Of a stretch of 64,000 nt of DNA, positions 1-9,915 are shown one piece after another. The first letter of the stretch is position 1. Every line of letters begins with the position of its first letter. This DNA is from Coleofasciculus sp. FACHB-T130 (lineage in GTDB: Bacteria > Cyanobacteriota > Cyanobacteriia > Cyanobacteriales > FACHB-T130): assembly GCF_014695375.1 (NCBI RefSeq), contig NZ_JACJOG010000023.1:62001-126000 (forward strand). Direction: 5' to 3'. The notes below the pieces were generated by a model. It had not been told where the DNA came from. It made no database searches and saw only the letters and a list, made by a program, of their open reading frames with translations. The position numbers were made by a program, and so were the translations under genes.

Positions 1-1
1 A

Positions 2-1279
2 GCGGTCTTCACGGCAGCGCCGACTGGATCTCGATCCGGTTTCTTAACCACCGACGAGGCTTTAGACTCCTTAGAGGATGACTTCTACGGGGATGACGAT
101 CCCGACTGGACCGATCCGGTTGATGATTTGGAGTATGACGATATTGGCTACGAAGACGACTCGGCTTTGGTTGCGGATCTGTTTCGCCAGCTAAAGCCTG
201 AAGTAGCAGCAGAGACACCGAGGGAAACTGAGGTAGACCAGACAAGGGACAGACCTGTAGAAAGAGAAAATCAGACAACGATCGCCCCTCACCCGCCCAG
301 CGAGTCGAAAACCCCCCCCCAACCCGTCGCCGCAGCGATCGCTGCTGAGTCAGCAACGAAAAACGCGGGATCGGGAGAATCGCTACTGGGATATGCCGCC
401 GGGAACCCCCGGCTGCGATTTTGGCAGCGTGGTGAAGGGAAGAAGGGACAGCGACAAGGCAAGCGTGCCCCACTGATTTTGCTGGCGTTAGGCTCGACGA
501 TGGCGATCGCGCTTTTGGGTTTCTGGTTCTTGCAACGTCGTCCGCAACCTTCAGACTTGTTGTTCTCTCAGGAGAATACCTCAACCTCCCTTCCGGCGCT
601 CCCTAGCCCCAATCTCAAAAATGTCAATCTCCAGAAAGCCAATACCCCGACTGTCACGGCGATCGCCATTGAACAATTCAGTCAAAATAACTTATCCGCC
701 GCCGGGGTGGCTGTAGAAGAATTGCTGAACCGAGGAGCGTTACAGCAAGCCCAAGGAGCGCTTGACAACGTTAACAAACAGAAAATCGACGATCCAGCCA
801 TCAGCTTCCTGAGAGGGCGTCTGGCGTGGCAGTCTGTTCAAACTGGCAGCAAGGATTACAGTTTGGATGATGCCCGTCGATTTTGGGAGCAAGCGGTCAA
901 AAAGCAACCCAAATCTGCTAAATACCTGAATGCCCTAGGGTTTGCCTACTACTTAGAAGGGAATCTCGATCGTGCTAACCAAATTTGGTTTGATGCTTTT
1001 TACTTGATAGAAGAAAAGCAAGCGACTGTTGCCGGATCGGTTGCCCAACAAGAAGCTTTGACTACTTATGCAGGATTAGCAATTGGGCTGACAAAATTAG
1101 CTGCATCTCAACCTGCTGATAAGCAAGCAAAACTTTTGGATGAAGCCCGGAAGCTCCGACAAAAGGCGATCTCAGAAGACCCGGTTAACTTCCAACCGGA
1201 GGCCCTAAGTAAAAACTGGCTCTGGACAGAAAAAGCAATTAAAGACTGGCGATCGCTACTTTCGACAAGTCAAAAGTAA
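2..1279 (+). CDS. TPR-like single-pass membrane protein, 5' end cut by the window
   Basis: The frame is open to the left edge, so the true start lies outside the window; a TTG at 128 is only an internal codon. The visible part starts with a very acidic stretch (DDFYGDDDPDW), then a Pro/Thr/Glu-rich linker, one membrane segment at about visible residues 156-178 (core LALGSTMAIALLGFWF), and a C-terminal helical region with TPR-like periodicity (ARRFWEQAVKKQP, LNALGFAYYLEGNLDRANQ). This layout suggests a cytoplasmic acidic N-terminus, a membrane anchor and a protein-binding TPR domain. No enzyme motif is visible. It converges on the next gene across a hairpin. Function unknown. Confidence 0.75.
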   Translation, partial: AVFTAAPTGSRSGFLTTDEALDSLEDDFYGDDDPDWTDPVDDLEYDDIGYEDDSALVADLFRQLKPEVAAETPRETEVDQTRDRPVERENQTTIAPHPPSESKTPPQPVAAAIAAESATKNAGSGESLLGYAAGNPRLRFWQRGEGKKGQRQGKRAPLILLALGSTMAIALLGFWFLQRRPQPSDLLFSQENTSTSLPALPSPNLKNVNLQKANTPTVTAIAIEQFSQNNLSAAGVAVEELLNRGALQQAQGALDNVNKQKIDDPAISFLRGRLAWQSVQTGSKDYSLDDARRFWEQAVKKQPKSAKYLNALGFAYYLEGNLDRANQIWFDAFYLIEEKQATVAGSVAQQEALTTYAGLAIGLTKLAASQPADKQAKLLDEARKLRQKAISEDPVNFQPEALSKNWLWTEKAIKDWRSLLSTSQK

Positions 1280-1332
1280 TTCCCGAAAAAACATTTACTT
1301 GCACGTTGAATTTTAGTTATTAGTAAAAAAAA

Positions 1333-1374
1333 TTGAGTTTTGAATTAAGGATTTTTTTCTAACTCAAAACTCAA
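1333..1374. terminator. Bidirectional hairpin between convergent genes
   Basis: TTGAGTTTTGA (1333-1343) pairs perfectly with TCAAAACTCAA (1364-1374). A-runs precede it and T-runs lie in the loop and downstream, between two convergent genes. A shared terminator is inferred from position and shape. Confidence 0.5.
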
Positions 1375-1388
1375 AACTTTTATACTAA

Positions 1389-2078
1389 TTACTTTTTGAG
1401 CAACGCAGAAAGAGACTGTCGCTTTCGCAGATCCATAATTTCTGCCAGACTATCCTCGCCCCAATCCAGAGGATGATTTTCTTCTGGAGGCACCACCGTT
1501 ACCTCAGTCATCCCATAATTTGTCATCATTAGGGGCACTTCTTGAGGTTTAGAGAAGCCTTCTGCCGGTTGTGGCGGCATGGGACGACGCTTTTGCTTTT
1601 GAGTCGGGCGGCGTTGTTTTTTGCGGACGCTTGCAGTCGGCTTTGACCGTTTGAGAGATTTACGCTGCGGTGAACGACTCAGGTTTAGCGCTATCAACAG
1701 CGTTCCAGTGACAAAGCCCAAGGCGATCGCACCATACAACCACCGTGGCACTTCCTGTTGCTTTCGAGCTTCCGGAACTTCCGGCACCGCTGTAAAACCT
1801 GGCAACGGGGTTCCAGATGGCTGACTGGTTGTGAAGCTTGGCAGTAGTGATGTCTCTGGTTCTGGAACCGTCGTTTCGGCAGGCATCGGTTCAACAGATT
1901 TAGATTCCTCCTGCTCGATGGGGCCTGTACTAAATAGACCTAGCGCTGCTACTGCTGCGATGGTAATCATGGACGCCCACAAACCGCCCCAAAAGGCGAG
2001 TGGGTACTTCTGAACCATCTGGTACAGGAAAACAAGGCTAAAGCGCTGTATAGGAGGCTTATCGGGCTGATTGAGCAT
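1389..2078 (-). CDS. Two-pass membrane protein with basic C-terminus, unknown function
   Basis: The 229-residue product has membrane segments at about residues 28-49 and 112-133, separated by a Pro/Thr/Glu-rich loop. A strongly basic Lys/Arg stretch follows (about 136-170), and the acidic tail ends near LRKRQSLSALLKK. The ATG at 2078 is used; GGAGG lies about 20 nt upstream. By the positive-inside rule the loop between the two segments would be extracytoplasmic. No family was recognised. It lies divergent to the arginine decarboxylase gene. Confidence 0.65.
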   Translation of the reverse strand: MLNQPDKPPIQRFSLVFLYQMVQKYPLAFWGGLWASMITIAAVAALGLFSTGPIEQEESKSVEPMPAETTVPEPETSLLPSFTTSQPSGTPLPGFTAVPEVPEARKQQEVPRWLYGAIALGFVTGTLLIALNLSRSPQRKSLKRSKPTASVRKKQRRPTQKQKRRPMPPQPAEGFSKPQEVPLMMTNYGMTEVTVVPPEENHPLDWGEDSLAEIMDLRKRQSLSALLKK

Positions 2079-2452
2079 TGAACGCCCTCAACTAGCACGG
2101 CTGATTGATATTGGGTAATTTATATCAAAGTTTTATCAAATTTTGAAAAACTCGGTATAACTCACTAGAGGCAGATTTTAGCAAAAATTGCCTGCGATCT
2201 TCCAAAAAAAGAAAATATAGTACCCCGGACAAAGAGATGATTGTAGCAGCCAAGAACCAGAGATTTTGAAGATTTCAGAGTTCTCAAAGCAGAGAATTAC
2301 TTATCCCCAATCCCCAAGTACAAATTTTGGTAACAATGGGAATTAAGCAGACATCCAACCGCAGGTACTGATTCAACAGAAGACACCTGCCTATGATAAA
2401 TGAATGCGATAGACTAGCTACTCGACAGGGCACAGGGAGGATAGATAAAAAA
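2079..2452. other. Intergenic region upstream of speA
   Basis: AT-rich divergent region between a membrane-protein gene and speA. It includes 60 bases that would be coding if the upstream ATG at 2393 were used. No clear operator or RNA structure was seen. Confidence 0.4.
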
Positions 2453-4510
2453 ATGGGCGAGCAGTTTACGCCTGCAATTGAAGAAGAGCCATCAGAAGAA
2501 GAAATTGTGGCACAGAGTTCATCGAATCGCCGTGGCACCTCCGGTGCCCTTGCCCGGAGAAATGCAGGACGGGAAAAACATGATATGGCTTTGACTCGGC
2601 TAAGCCGTGAAAGCTTGCCCCAATCCTGGTCAATAGAAAACAGTGAGAACCTTTATCGGATTGAAGGTTGGGGTCAACCGTACTTTTCGATTAATGCAGC
2701 CGGTCACGTTACAGTTTCTCCCAAGGGAGAGCGCGGTGGGTCTTTAGATTTATTTGAACTGGTCAACGCCCTGAAGCAGCGCAATCTGGGGCTACCACTG
2801 CTAATTCGCTTTTCAGATATTTTAGAAGACCGGATTGAGCGATTAAATGCTTGTTTTGCGAAAGCGATCGCGCGTTACAACTATTCCGGTACTTACAAAG
2901 GTGTCTTTCCGGTCAAGTGCAACCAGCAGCGACACTTGGTTGAAGATTTGGTGCGGTTTGGTAAACCCCATCAGTTTGGCTTGGAAGCTGGCTCGAAGCC
3001 AGAGATGATGATTGCTTTGGCAATGTTGGATACGCCTGGGGCATTACTCATCTGCAATGGCTATAAAGACCGAGAATACATCGAAACGGCGATGTTAGCG
3101 TCTCGACTGGGGCAAACGCCGCTGATCGTTTTAGAGCAGGTTGAAGAAGTACAGCTGTGTATTGAAGCCAGCCGTCAGTTGGGCATTAAGCCAATTTTGG
3201 GCATCCGGGCGAAGCTGAGTACCCAAGGCGTGGGACGCTGGGGAGGATCTACGGGCGATCGCGCTAAATTTGGTTTGACCATTCCCGAAATCATTCACGC
3301 GGTCAACGAATTACGAGACGCTGACTTGCTGGATTCGCTGCAATTGCTGCACTTCCACATTGGCTCTCAGATTTCCGCAATTAATGTCATTAAAGATGCC
3401 ATCCAAGAAGCTAGCCGGATTTACGTCGAGTTAGCCAAGCTGGGGGCTGACATGAAATATCTCGATGTCGGCGGCGGTTTGGGCGTGGATTACGACGGCT
3501 CTCAAACCAATTTCTACGCTTCCAAAAATTACAATATGCAGAACTATGCCAACGATATCGTGGCAGAGTTGAAAGAAGCTTGTGCCGAACACCAGTTACC
3601 CGTTCCCACGCTGATTAGCGAGAGTGGGAGAGCGATCGCTTCCCATCAGTCGGTGCTGATTTTTGATGTTCTCGGCACCAGCGATGTCCCATCTGGGGCA
3701 CCCGAACCCCCAAAAGAGGGCGAATCTCCGATTATTAATTACCTGTGGGAGACCTACCAATCGATTAACGAGGAGAATTTCCAAGAGCTATACCACGACG
3801 CCGCTCAATTCAAAGAAGAAGCCATCAGCCGATTTAATTTGGGGATTTTGCGCCTCACCGAACGAGCCAGAGCCGAGCGTCTTTACTGGGCTTGTTGTGA
3901 AAAAATTCTAGCGATTACCAGGAAGCAGGAATACGTTCCCGACGAACTGGAAGACCTAGAAAAAATTATGGCTTCCATCTACTATATCAACCTGTCTGTC
4001 TTCCAATCAGCGCCGGATTGTTGGGCAATTGACCAGCTGTTTCCCATCATGCCGATTCATCGCCTGGATGAGGAACCAACACGGCGGGGAATTTTGGCAG
4101 ACCTCACCTGCGACAGCGATGGCAAAATCGATCGGTTTATCGACCTCAGAGATGTCAAGTCGGTTTTAGAACTGCATACGCTGAAGCCTGACGAACCCTA
4201 CTACCTGGGGATGTTCTTGAATGGAGCTTACCAGGAAATTATGGGCAATCTGCACAACTTGTTTGGCGATACCAACACGATTCACATTCATTTGACGCCC
4301 AAGGCTTACAGGATTGAACATGTCGTCAAAGGTGACACCATGAAGGAAGTCTTGGGTTACGTACAGTACGATTCTGAGGATCTGATTGAGCAGATTCGTC
4401 GGCTATGCGAACAAGCGCTTATGGATAAGCGCATTACCATTCAGGAATCCCAGCGATTGCTGCAAAACTACGAGCAGAGTCTCAGTCGGTACACTTATCT
4501 GTCGTCCTGA
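2453..4510 (+). CDS. speA: Biosynthetic arginine decarboxylase
   Basis: Converts L-arginine to agmatine plus CO2, the first step of polyamine synthesis, using PLP; cytoplasmic. The PLP lysine is Lys155 in FPVKCNQQ. The HFHIGSQ motif (about 300-306) and the phosphate-binding DVGGGLGVDYDGS (about 337-349) match the fold III decarboxylase barrel. The catalytic cysteine is Cys553 in LTCDSDGK. The start at 2453 (685 residues) is preferred because GGGAGG precedes it. An ATG at 2393 would add 20 residues without a clear ribosome binding site. Length is normal for cyanobacterial SpeA. It is monocistronic and ends at a hairpin. Confidence 0.95.
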   Translation: MGEQFTPAIEEEPSEEEIVAQSSSNRRGTSGALARRNAGREKHDMALTRLSRESLPQSWSIENSENLYRIEGWGQPYFSINAAGHVTVSPKGERGGSLDLFELVNALKQRNLGLPLLIRFSDILEDRIERLNACFAKAIARYNYSGTYKGVFPVKCNQQRHLVEDLVRFGKPHQFGLEAGSKPEMMIALAMLDTPGALLICNGYKDREYIETAMLASRLGQTPLIVLEQVEEVQLCIEASRQLGIKPILGIRAKLSTQGVGRWGGSTGDRAKFGLTIPEIIHAVNELRDADLLDSLQLLHFHIGSQISAINVIKDAIQEASRIYVELAKLGADMKYLDVGGGLGVDYDGSQTNFYASKNYNMQNYANDIVAELKEACAEHQLPVPTLISESGRAIASHQSVLIFDVLGTSDVPSGAPEPPKEGESPIINYLWETYQSINEENFQELYHDAAQFKEEAISRFNLGILRLTERARAERLYWACCEKILAITRKQEYVPDELEDLEKIMASIYYINLSVFQSAPDCWAIDQLFPIMPIHRLDEEPTRRGILADLTCDSDGKIDRFIDLRDVKSVLELHTLKPDEPYYLGMFLNGAYQEIMGNLHNLFGDTNTIHIHLTPKAYRIEHVVKGDTMKEVLGYVQYDSEDLIEQIRRLCEQALMDKRITIQESQRLLQNYEQSLSRYTYLSS

Positions 4511-4520
4511 TGAGTAATGA

Positions 4521-4561
4521 GAAATGGGTAGAGAATCCACTTGTGACCCACTACCCATTTC
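4521..4561. terminator. Hairpin after speA
   Basis: GAAATGGGTAG (4521-4531) pairs with CTACCCATTTC (4551-4561), an 11-bp perfect stem between the convergent speA and cugP. It has no strong T-tract, so it could also be one of the dispersed GGGTA/TACCC-type repeats of cyanobacteria. Confidence 0.45.
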
Positions 4562-4583
4562 CCAATGATCGCTGACCGATGAT

Positions 4584-5753
4584 TTAAATCGCTTCCATCC
4601 CCAGCAGATCGGCGATCGCTTGCCGTTCTGCTGGCGGATTAGAGGGCAGAACTTGACGAGCATCGTTAATCAGCCAATCGAGGGCTGCTGCTTGGACATC
4701 AATCGTGGCACCTGTCTTATCCACGCAGTAACGTCCGAACACCAGCTTATCGACTAAGCGCACTCCTGGGCCTAGGCGGGAGTATTCAAAAATCACGCTA
4801 TTTTCCACCTTGGCACCGCTGCACACCCAGCAATTGGGTCCGATGTAGGTGGGACCGACAATCTTGGCTCCATCTTCAATGCGTGTCATGGCACCAATGT
4901 AGACTGGGCCTGTGATGTCAACCTTGTCCCAGTTCACCGCTACATTTAATCCGGTATAAATACCGGGAGCCACTTTCTGTCCGGGAATTGCCACATTTTT
5001 GACTTCTCCCAGTAACACGCTGCGAATTGCCTGCCAGTAGTCTGGCACTTTGCCAATATCCACCCACTGGAAGTCCATCGGGATTCCGTAGAAAGGCGCA
5101 CCCATTTCTACCAGTTTGGGGAATAACTGACCCCCGATATCGTACTCCTCGCCAGAAGGGATGTAATTTAAGATTTCTGGCTCGAAAATATAAATCCCGG
5201 TATTGATATTGGTACTGAGCGCTTCCTCCACTGATGGTTTTTCTTGGAAGGCTTTAATTCGTCCCTCTTCATCGGTGACGACGACTCCATAACTGGAAAC
5301 CTCATTCTGTGGCACTGATTTCATCACAATCGTCGCGATCGAGCCTTTTTCTTTGTGCCACTTCACCGCTGCGGTCAGATCCAAATCGATCAACGCATCT
5401 CCGCACAGCACCACAAAGGTGTCATCAAAAAACGGAGAAAAATCTTGGATGCGACGCATCCCGCCAGCAGAACCGACCGCTTCGCCGATCAAGTCGCCAT
5501 TTTCTTCAATCCGTCCTTCAAAGGAATAGCCAATTTGCACCCCAAAACGCTGACCATCCCGGAAATAGCTTTCAATTTCGTTAGCCAGGTGGCTGACATT
5601 GACCATGATCTGGTCAAACCCATGCTGCCTGAGTAGTTCCACCAAGAACTCCATCACTGGTTTTTGCAGAATGGGAATTAAAGGTTTGGGAATGGTGTAG
5701 GTAATCGGACGAACGCGGGTACCTTTACCAGCCGCCAGAATCATGGCTTTCAT
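4584..5753 (-). CDS. cugP: UDP-glucose pyrophosphorylase, CugP type (sugar-phosphate nucleotidyltransferase)
   Basis: Predicted to make UDP-glucose from glucose-1-phosphate and UTP, feeding glycolipids, cell wall and polysaccharides. The N-terminus MKAMILAAGKGTRVRPITYT is the nucleotide-binding G-x-G-T-R-x-R-P loop of the NTP_transferase domain (about 1-230). The C-terminal part (about 250-370) has left-handed beta-helix hexapeptide character (GPVYIGAMTRIEDGAKIVGP). At 389 residues it fits the cyanobacterial non-GalU CugP group rather than GalU. Substrate is inferred by family resemblance; other NDP-sugars are possible. It stands alone on the minus strand. Confidence 0.8.
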   Translation of the reverse strand: MKAMILAAGKGTRVRPITYTIPKPLIPILQKPVMEFLVELLRQHGFDQIMVNVSHLANEIESYFRDGQRFGVQIGYSFEGRIEENGDLIGEAVGSAGGMRRIQDFSPFFDDTFVVLCGDALIDLDLTAAVKWHKEKGSIATIVMKSVPQNEVSSYGVVVTDEEGRIKAFQEKPSVEEALSTNINTGIYIFEPEILNYIPSGEEYDIGGQLFPKLVEMGAPFYGIPMDFQWVDIGKVPDYWQAIRSVLLGEVKNVAIPGQKVAPGIYTGLNVAVNWDKVDITGPVYIGAMTRIEDGAKIVGPTYIGPNCWVCSGAKVENSVIFEYSRLGPGVRLVDKLVFGRYCVDKTGATIDVQAAALDWLINDARQVLPSNPPAERQAIADLLGMEAI

Positions 5754-5952
5754 GAATATTTTTTCCTCAACCTAGGCCACTTTGTTTTCGTGCAATTTAG
5801 CTGTATCCCATCCCTTCACTGGAGGCAAGGGATGGCTGGTCAAATATTTTAGTCGATTGACCTTGTCGATATTCTAGATGTTTCTCACCCTAGCGTTTAA
5901 TCAACATACCGGCAGGAACTGAATGCGCCCCTGTTACAGTACAGAATCATCG

Positions 5953-6771
5953 CTACAGCGTTCGGATTTTTAGGTCTTGGTAGAACTCCTCTTGGGCTAA
6001 CTCTACCTTAGACTGAGCAGACAGGAGTAACAGCGCCCAAAAAACTCCCACTCGGTCATTGTGTTTCGGCGCAGTCTCCACCTCTTCAGGCAATTGATGC
6101 GCGTTTAACGGTGCTGACCGTTGTTTTACCCCTGCCCATAACTCTAACAGCTGGTCTAATTCCAGCCAATCCTGACCGGGGGACATTTGGGGCCAATGAC
6201 TGCTCAAAAACCGATCTAGGTGAGCTGCGGTTTCGGTCAGATTTTCTTGGTGAGCGAGGGCAGCGATCGCGCGGGCGGTTTGGGAACGAGACTGGGAACG
6301 GTAACTTGGGTCTTTAATCGCGTTTGGGCCAGCAGGTTTTTCTTCCAGTACCGTGGCTATTTGCTGTAGCTGTTCGATTAATTCGTGTAGGGTTACACGA
6401 CGAGTTTGGGGAGGCATTGCTGTCCCTCGGCGTCGCAAATGGCGCTCCAACCGCGTTGGCAATTGTCTGGGATCGGCGGCGGTGTCGTCCAGCTCGTCCT
6501 CAGTGGGTTCGAGATTGTCTGGGAGCGATTGCGAAAACAGGGTATCCGCCTTGAGCAATACCAGCATGGACGCATACAGAAACGCCTGCCCGGATTGGGA
6601 CAGCTCTACTTCAAATGTGCCAGAGAGCTTCTCCCCAGCTTTCTCCAATTCCAATAAACATCGATCGATCGCCTCAATCACTTGGACATCCCAAGGGTCG
6701 ATTTCTCCCCGCTGAGCCAAATCGATTAAAAGGGCGATCGCTTCCTGGGCTGGGCCAATGGTCATCGGCAT
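5953..6771 (-). CDS. scpA: Segregation and condensation protein A
   Basis: ScpA is the kleisin subunit that bridges SMC heads with ScpB in chromosome condensation and segregation. The N-terminal signature IALLIDLAQRGEIDPWDVQV is clear. The C-terminal winged-helix segment (VFWALLLLSAQSKVELAQ) ends in the usual QEEFYQDLKI region. The central part is variable and acidic (DELDDTAADP). The product has 272 residues, normal for cyanobacteria. It starts at the ATG at 6771, 29 nt after lapA on the same strand, so the two are probably co-transcribed. No scpB or smc is nearby. Confidence 0.9.
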   Translation of the reverse strand: MPMTIGPAQEAIALLIDLAQRGEIDPWDVQVIEAIDRCLLELEKAGEKLSGTFEVELSQSGQAFLYASMLVLLKADTLFSQSLPDNLEPTEDELDDTAADPRQLPTRLERHLRRRGTAMPPQTRRVTLHELIEQLQQIATVLEEKPAGPNAIKDPSYRSQSRSQTARAIAALAHQENLTETAAHLDRFLSSHWPQMSPGQDWLELDQLLELWAGVKQRSAPLNAHQLPEEVETAPKHNDRVGVFWALLLLSAQSKVELAQEEFYQDLKIRTL

Positions 6772-6800
6772 AAACTCAAGCTCAAATGAAGCTAAATTGA

Positions 6801-7211
6801 TTAGGCAAGGGATTCCTGTTCTTTTGCTGCCGCGAGACTTGCTAGCTTCCCTCCAACTACCTCTGTGTTTTCAGTCTGGAGGGTCGCGTTTAAGGGCAGA
6901 CTTTGTCTCTCTTCAATTTCTGCCTTGTAGTGTTCAATATTTTCCTCTAATTCTTGGATGCGCTCGTCTTTGGCACGCATCTGACGCAATTGTTTTCCAG
7001 ATTCTAGACTTCGCAGCAACCGCGCCCAGATACTAAAAATCCACGCCAAGACAGCTCCAAGACCCATCGCCAGAATCAGTTCAATACACAAGGGCGCTTG
7101 CACTTCGACACCTTGAACAATTTGAATGGCGGCAGGTTCGGTATTTTCTAAGCTGAATAAAACTAGCGCTAGTAACACCGCGAAGATCAGCAAAAAATTA
7201 ATCTGTCGCAT
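6801..7211 (-). CDS. LapA-domain (DUF1049) membrane protein
   Basis: Small two-helix inner-membrane protein: TM1 at about residues 4-20 (FLLIFAVLLALVLFSLEN, with the family's S-x-E-N after the helix) and TM2 at about 43-62 (ILAMGLGAVLAWIFSIW). A cytoplasmic coiled coil follows (about 70-105). In enterobacteria LapA works with LapB in lipopolysaccharide control; no such role is shown for cyanobacteria. The ATG at 7211 is chosen because AGGAG lies about 7 nt upstream; a TTG at 7214 is less likely. It precedes scpA by 29 nt. Confidence 0.8.
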   Translation of the reverse strand: MRQINFLLIFAVLLALVLFSLENTEPAAIQIVQGVEVQAPLCIELILAMGLGAVLAWIFSIWARLLRSLESGKQLRQMRAKDERIQELEENIEHYKAEIEERQSLPLNATLQTENTEVVGGKLASLAAAKEQESLA

Positions 7212-7594
7212 CAATTAACTCCTAAACAATGCAGATCCCTTGCCAATTTTACAAGGAAGAAAGAGATGAATTCGCTATTTAAGGATGAGAAGGATTTGAG
7301 TCTCACCTATCCTACTCTACGTCTACGCCAAGTGCATACACTCGCCAGTTTTGAGAAAATCTTGAACCCAAAAGGGGTACCTGTTAATGTTGTCTGAGTG
7401 CAAGAGCGATCGCGCTTATTTCGTATGATAAGTAGAAGCCGATTTCTCTTCAGAGAACAGAAATAAAAGTCTTGAAATGACACAGACAAACCAATATTGG
7501 GGATCGTGCAGAATCTTTTTTGAGTGTGCCAGCGCATCCTCGCTTGGTTTGTAGTAGGTATAGCTTTTAGGGCGGTATTTATTCTGATAATCCT
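7212..7594. other. Intergenic region, no gene seen
   Basis: 380 bases between lapA and the AI-2E-family gene, with one HIP1-like site near 7409. A 76-codon minus-strand frame at 7307-7537 lacks protein-like composition. No tRNA or clear terminator was recognised. Confidence 0.4.
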
Positions 7595-8680
7595 TCAGCT
7601 GCCATTAGGGTTTCGGGAAACCGTCTCTGTCGTCACAACTGAAGGCTGACGCAAAAGGCGGAGGGTATCGATAGTGTCCTTAATCGTACCCGCGAGGGGC
7701 ACGGACACGAGAACTCCCAACAGTCCAGCTATCTGACCTCCGATCAATAAAGCGATAAAGATCCAGATTGGATTAAGTCCGGTGAAATCGCCCATTAACT
7801 TAGGAGCAAGGACGTTATCTTTGATCTGCTGCATGAAAATCGATGCGATCGCGACCCAAACGGCTAACCAAAAATCTTGCAGCATCACCAAAAGCGTCAC
7901 CATCCCAATCCCCAAGGTGGCACCGATAAAGGGAATGAGTTCGGCAACCCCAATTAACAAACCAAACAAGAGCGCAAACGGCAGGTTCAGAGTCAAAAAG
8001 ATTGGCGTCAGCGTTGCCATCATAAACAGTCCTAGGAGGACTTGCGTAATGAAAAAATTCTGAAAGTTTAGCCGCAGGGATTCGCTCAACGGCAGACCGA
8101 TCTGAGACGGAAGGAGATTAAACAAACCCTTCCACAAGCGATCGCCATACAGCAACATATAAAACGCCAGCACCACCACAAACACGACATCGATTAATCC
8201 GGTCAACGTCCCTAGCGCCACGCCAAACGCCTGACTTGCTAGAGCCTGCGCTTGGTTTTCGATCCGAAAACTGACGCGACGGCTAAACCCTTTGAGATCC
8301 AAAGGCAAACGACGAGTTTTTGTCCAGGCGTCCAACTGATCTAAATTTTGATTGCTTGCCTCTAACCAATCTGGAATATTTTTGAACAGTTGAGTCGTTT
8401 GATCTACCAATATCGGGACAAGAGTCACGCCCAAAATGACAAGCACCGCTAAAGTTACCACCAAAACGAGAATTACCGCCTGTGTCCGCTTGAAGCGAAT
8501 CCGCTCTAACACCCGCACCGGGTAATTGAGTAAAAAAGCCAGAATTGCCGAAATGGTGAGGATGGTAATTAAATGCTCAAAATAGCGAAATATCTGGGAC
8601 AGAACCCAGATATTTAAAGCCACAATCGGGCCGGTCAAACCGAGAATCAGCAGGCGTTGAAGATTGGCTGAACGGCGCAT
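7595..8680 (-). CDS. AI-2E family transporter (PerM-like)
   Basis: Polytopic inner-membrane protein of the AI-2E/PerM family, whose members export small molecules or ions; the substrate is unknown. Visible features are a paired N-terminal helix region (LNIWVLSQIFRYFEHLITIL), the long soluble segment between early and late helices (about 80-150), and late helices with the GLLIGVAELIPFIGATLG and LLGVLVSVPLAG motifs typical of the family. The ATG at 8680 (361 residues) is taken as start; a GTG at 8689 adds three residues. Length is typical. No partner gene is adjacent. Confidence 0.85.
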   Translation of the reverse strand: MRRSANLQRLLILGLTGPIVALNIWVLSQIFRYFEHLITILTISAILAFLLNYPVRVLERIRFKRTQAVILVLVVTLAVLVILGVTLVPILVDQTTQLFKNIPDWLEASNQNLDQLDAWTKTRRLPLDLKGFSRRVSFRIENQAQALASQAFGVALGTLTGLIDVVFVVVLAFYMLLYGDRLWKGLFNLLPSQIGLPLSESLRLNFQNFFITQVLLGLFMMATLTPIFLTLNLPFALLFGLLIGVAELIPFIGATLGIGMVTLLVMLQDFWLAVWVAIASIFMQQIKDNVLAPKLMGDFTGLNPIWIFIALLIGGQIAGLLGVLVSVPLAGTIKDTIDTLRLLRQPSVVTTETVSRNPNGS

Positions 8681-8879
8681 CGCACTCACAACCTGTAGCA
8701 GTGGCTCCCTGGGTACTCGTAGAACGACTGGCTAGACTTTACACTCTAACCCATAGCCAGTCTAAAGTCTAAAGTCTATGAATATAGCCGCAAGCGATAA
8801 ATTTTTTTGTAGGATGTATGAAAACTGGGGTCAAGCAAGACTTTAAAATACTTAAATTAGGGATTGAAAAAATATAAAG

Positions 8880-9524
8880 ATGGATACAAGCGTAGCCGAT
8901 CTGCGTAAAAATTACACCCGATTTGGACTGAGCAAAGCGGATAGCGACCCCAATCCCTTTCAACAATTTAAAACTTGGTTTGACCAAGCACGGGCAGCTG
9001 AGCTTCTCGAACCCAATGCCATGACTGTTGCGACTGTTGGGGCTGATGGCAAACCTAGCGCCAGAATGGTTCTACTCAAAGACTTCGACGAACAAGGCTT
9101 CGTATTCTACACGAACTACGAAAGTCAAAAAGCACAACAACTCCTCGTCAATCCGTGGGCGTCCTTAGTCTTCTGGTGGGCGGAACTGGAACGCCAAGTG
9201 CGGATTGAGGGGCAAGTGGAGAAGGTTTCAGATGCTGAATCAGAAGCTTATTTTCACAGCCGTCCGCTCTTAAGCCAATTGGGGGCTTGGGCTTCGCGGC
9301 AAAGCCAAGTCATTGAAAACCGCGAGGTACTTGAGCAACGCTTGCAGGAACTCAAAGAGCAATATGAAAATCGGGAAATTCCTCGACCGCCCCATTGGGG
9401 AGGCTTTCGAGTCATTCCTACAACAATTGAGTTTTGGCAGGGGCGTCCGAGTCGGCTGCACGATCGCTTGCACTATCGACGTGGTGACGATGGCAACTGG
9501 GTAATTGAGCGATTATCACCTTAA
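8880..9524 (+). CDS. pdxH: Pyridoxine/pyridoxamine 5'-phosphate oxidase
   Basis: FMN enzyme that oxidises PNP or PMP to pyridoxal 5'-phosphate, the last step of the PLP salvage/DXP-dependent route; cytoplasmic dimer. Family blocks are in order: [10 protein letters not shown] near residue 42, [20 protein letters not shown] (FMN site, about 60-79), [44 protein letters not shown], and the C-terminal [13 protein letters not shown]...Y. At 214 residues it is full length. The start is the ATG at 8880, with a weak ribosome binding site. It is monocistronic, followed by a hairpin. Confidence 0.96.
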   Translation: MDTSVADLRKNYTRFGLSKADSDPNPFQQFKTWFDQARAAELLEPNAMTVATVGADGKPSARMVLLKDFDEQGFVFYTNYESQKAQQLLVNPWASLVFWWAELERQVRIEGQVEKVSDAESEAYFHSRPLLSQLGAWASRQSQVIENREVLEQRLQELKEQYENREIPRPPHWGGFRVIPTTIEFWQGRPSRLHDRLHYRRGDDGNWVIERLSP

Positions 9525-9560
9525 GAAAGAATAATTTTAGAAAGCCCATAAAAACAGGCA

Positions 9561-9604
9561 AACCCTATCTTTATAAGCAATGCTTATAAGCAATACGTAG
9601 GGTT
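9561..9604. terminator. Hairpin after pdxH
   Basis: AACCCTA (9561-9567) pairs with TAGGGTT (9598-9604). The interior contains the palindrome ATAAGCAATGCTTAT and a tandem TATAAGCAA. TAATTTTTG follows, giving a terminator-like shape. The rest of 9605-9915 shows no gene. Confidence 0.45.
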
Positions 9605-9915
9605 AATTTTTGTGTATTTCTCCTTTCTTCCGAAGCTGACCGAGTTGGTAAATGGCTGTCGGGTCTATTCCTCTTGGATGAAGCCTTTTCTCAAAATTCT
9701 ATCTAGAGCTGTAGGGAATTATTCTTAACTTGCCTCATGATTGGGTGGAAACAAAAACACTGACTTGTGCTGTTGTCGGTCAGCGGTAAATACTCAATTT
9801 CTAAACTTGTTGTTGGAAATTTATTGAAGAAAAAAGTGTTTTTGGAATAGTGCAAGTTTTCCTCATGAGTGCGTCATAACAAGACATCCTGTAACGGAGG
9901 GAGAACAGGAAATTG

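Noticed and set aside
7307-7537. 76-codon minus-strand frame between lapA and the AI-2E-family gene
   Set aside because: No ribosome binding site and a composition rich in Arg, Cys and Trp in random order.
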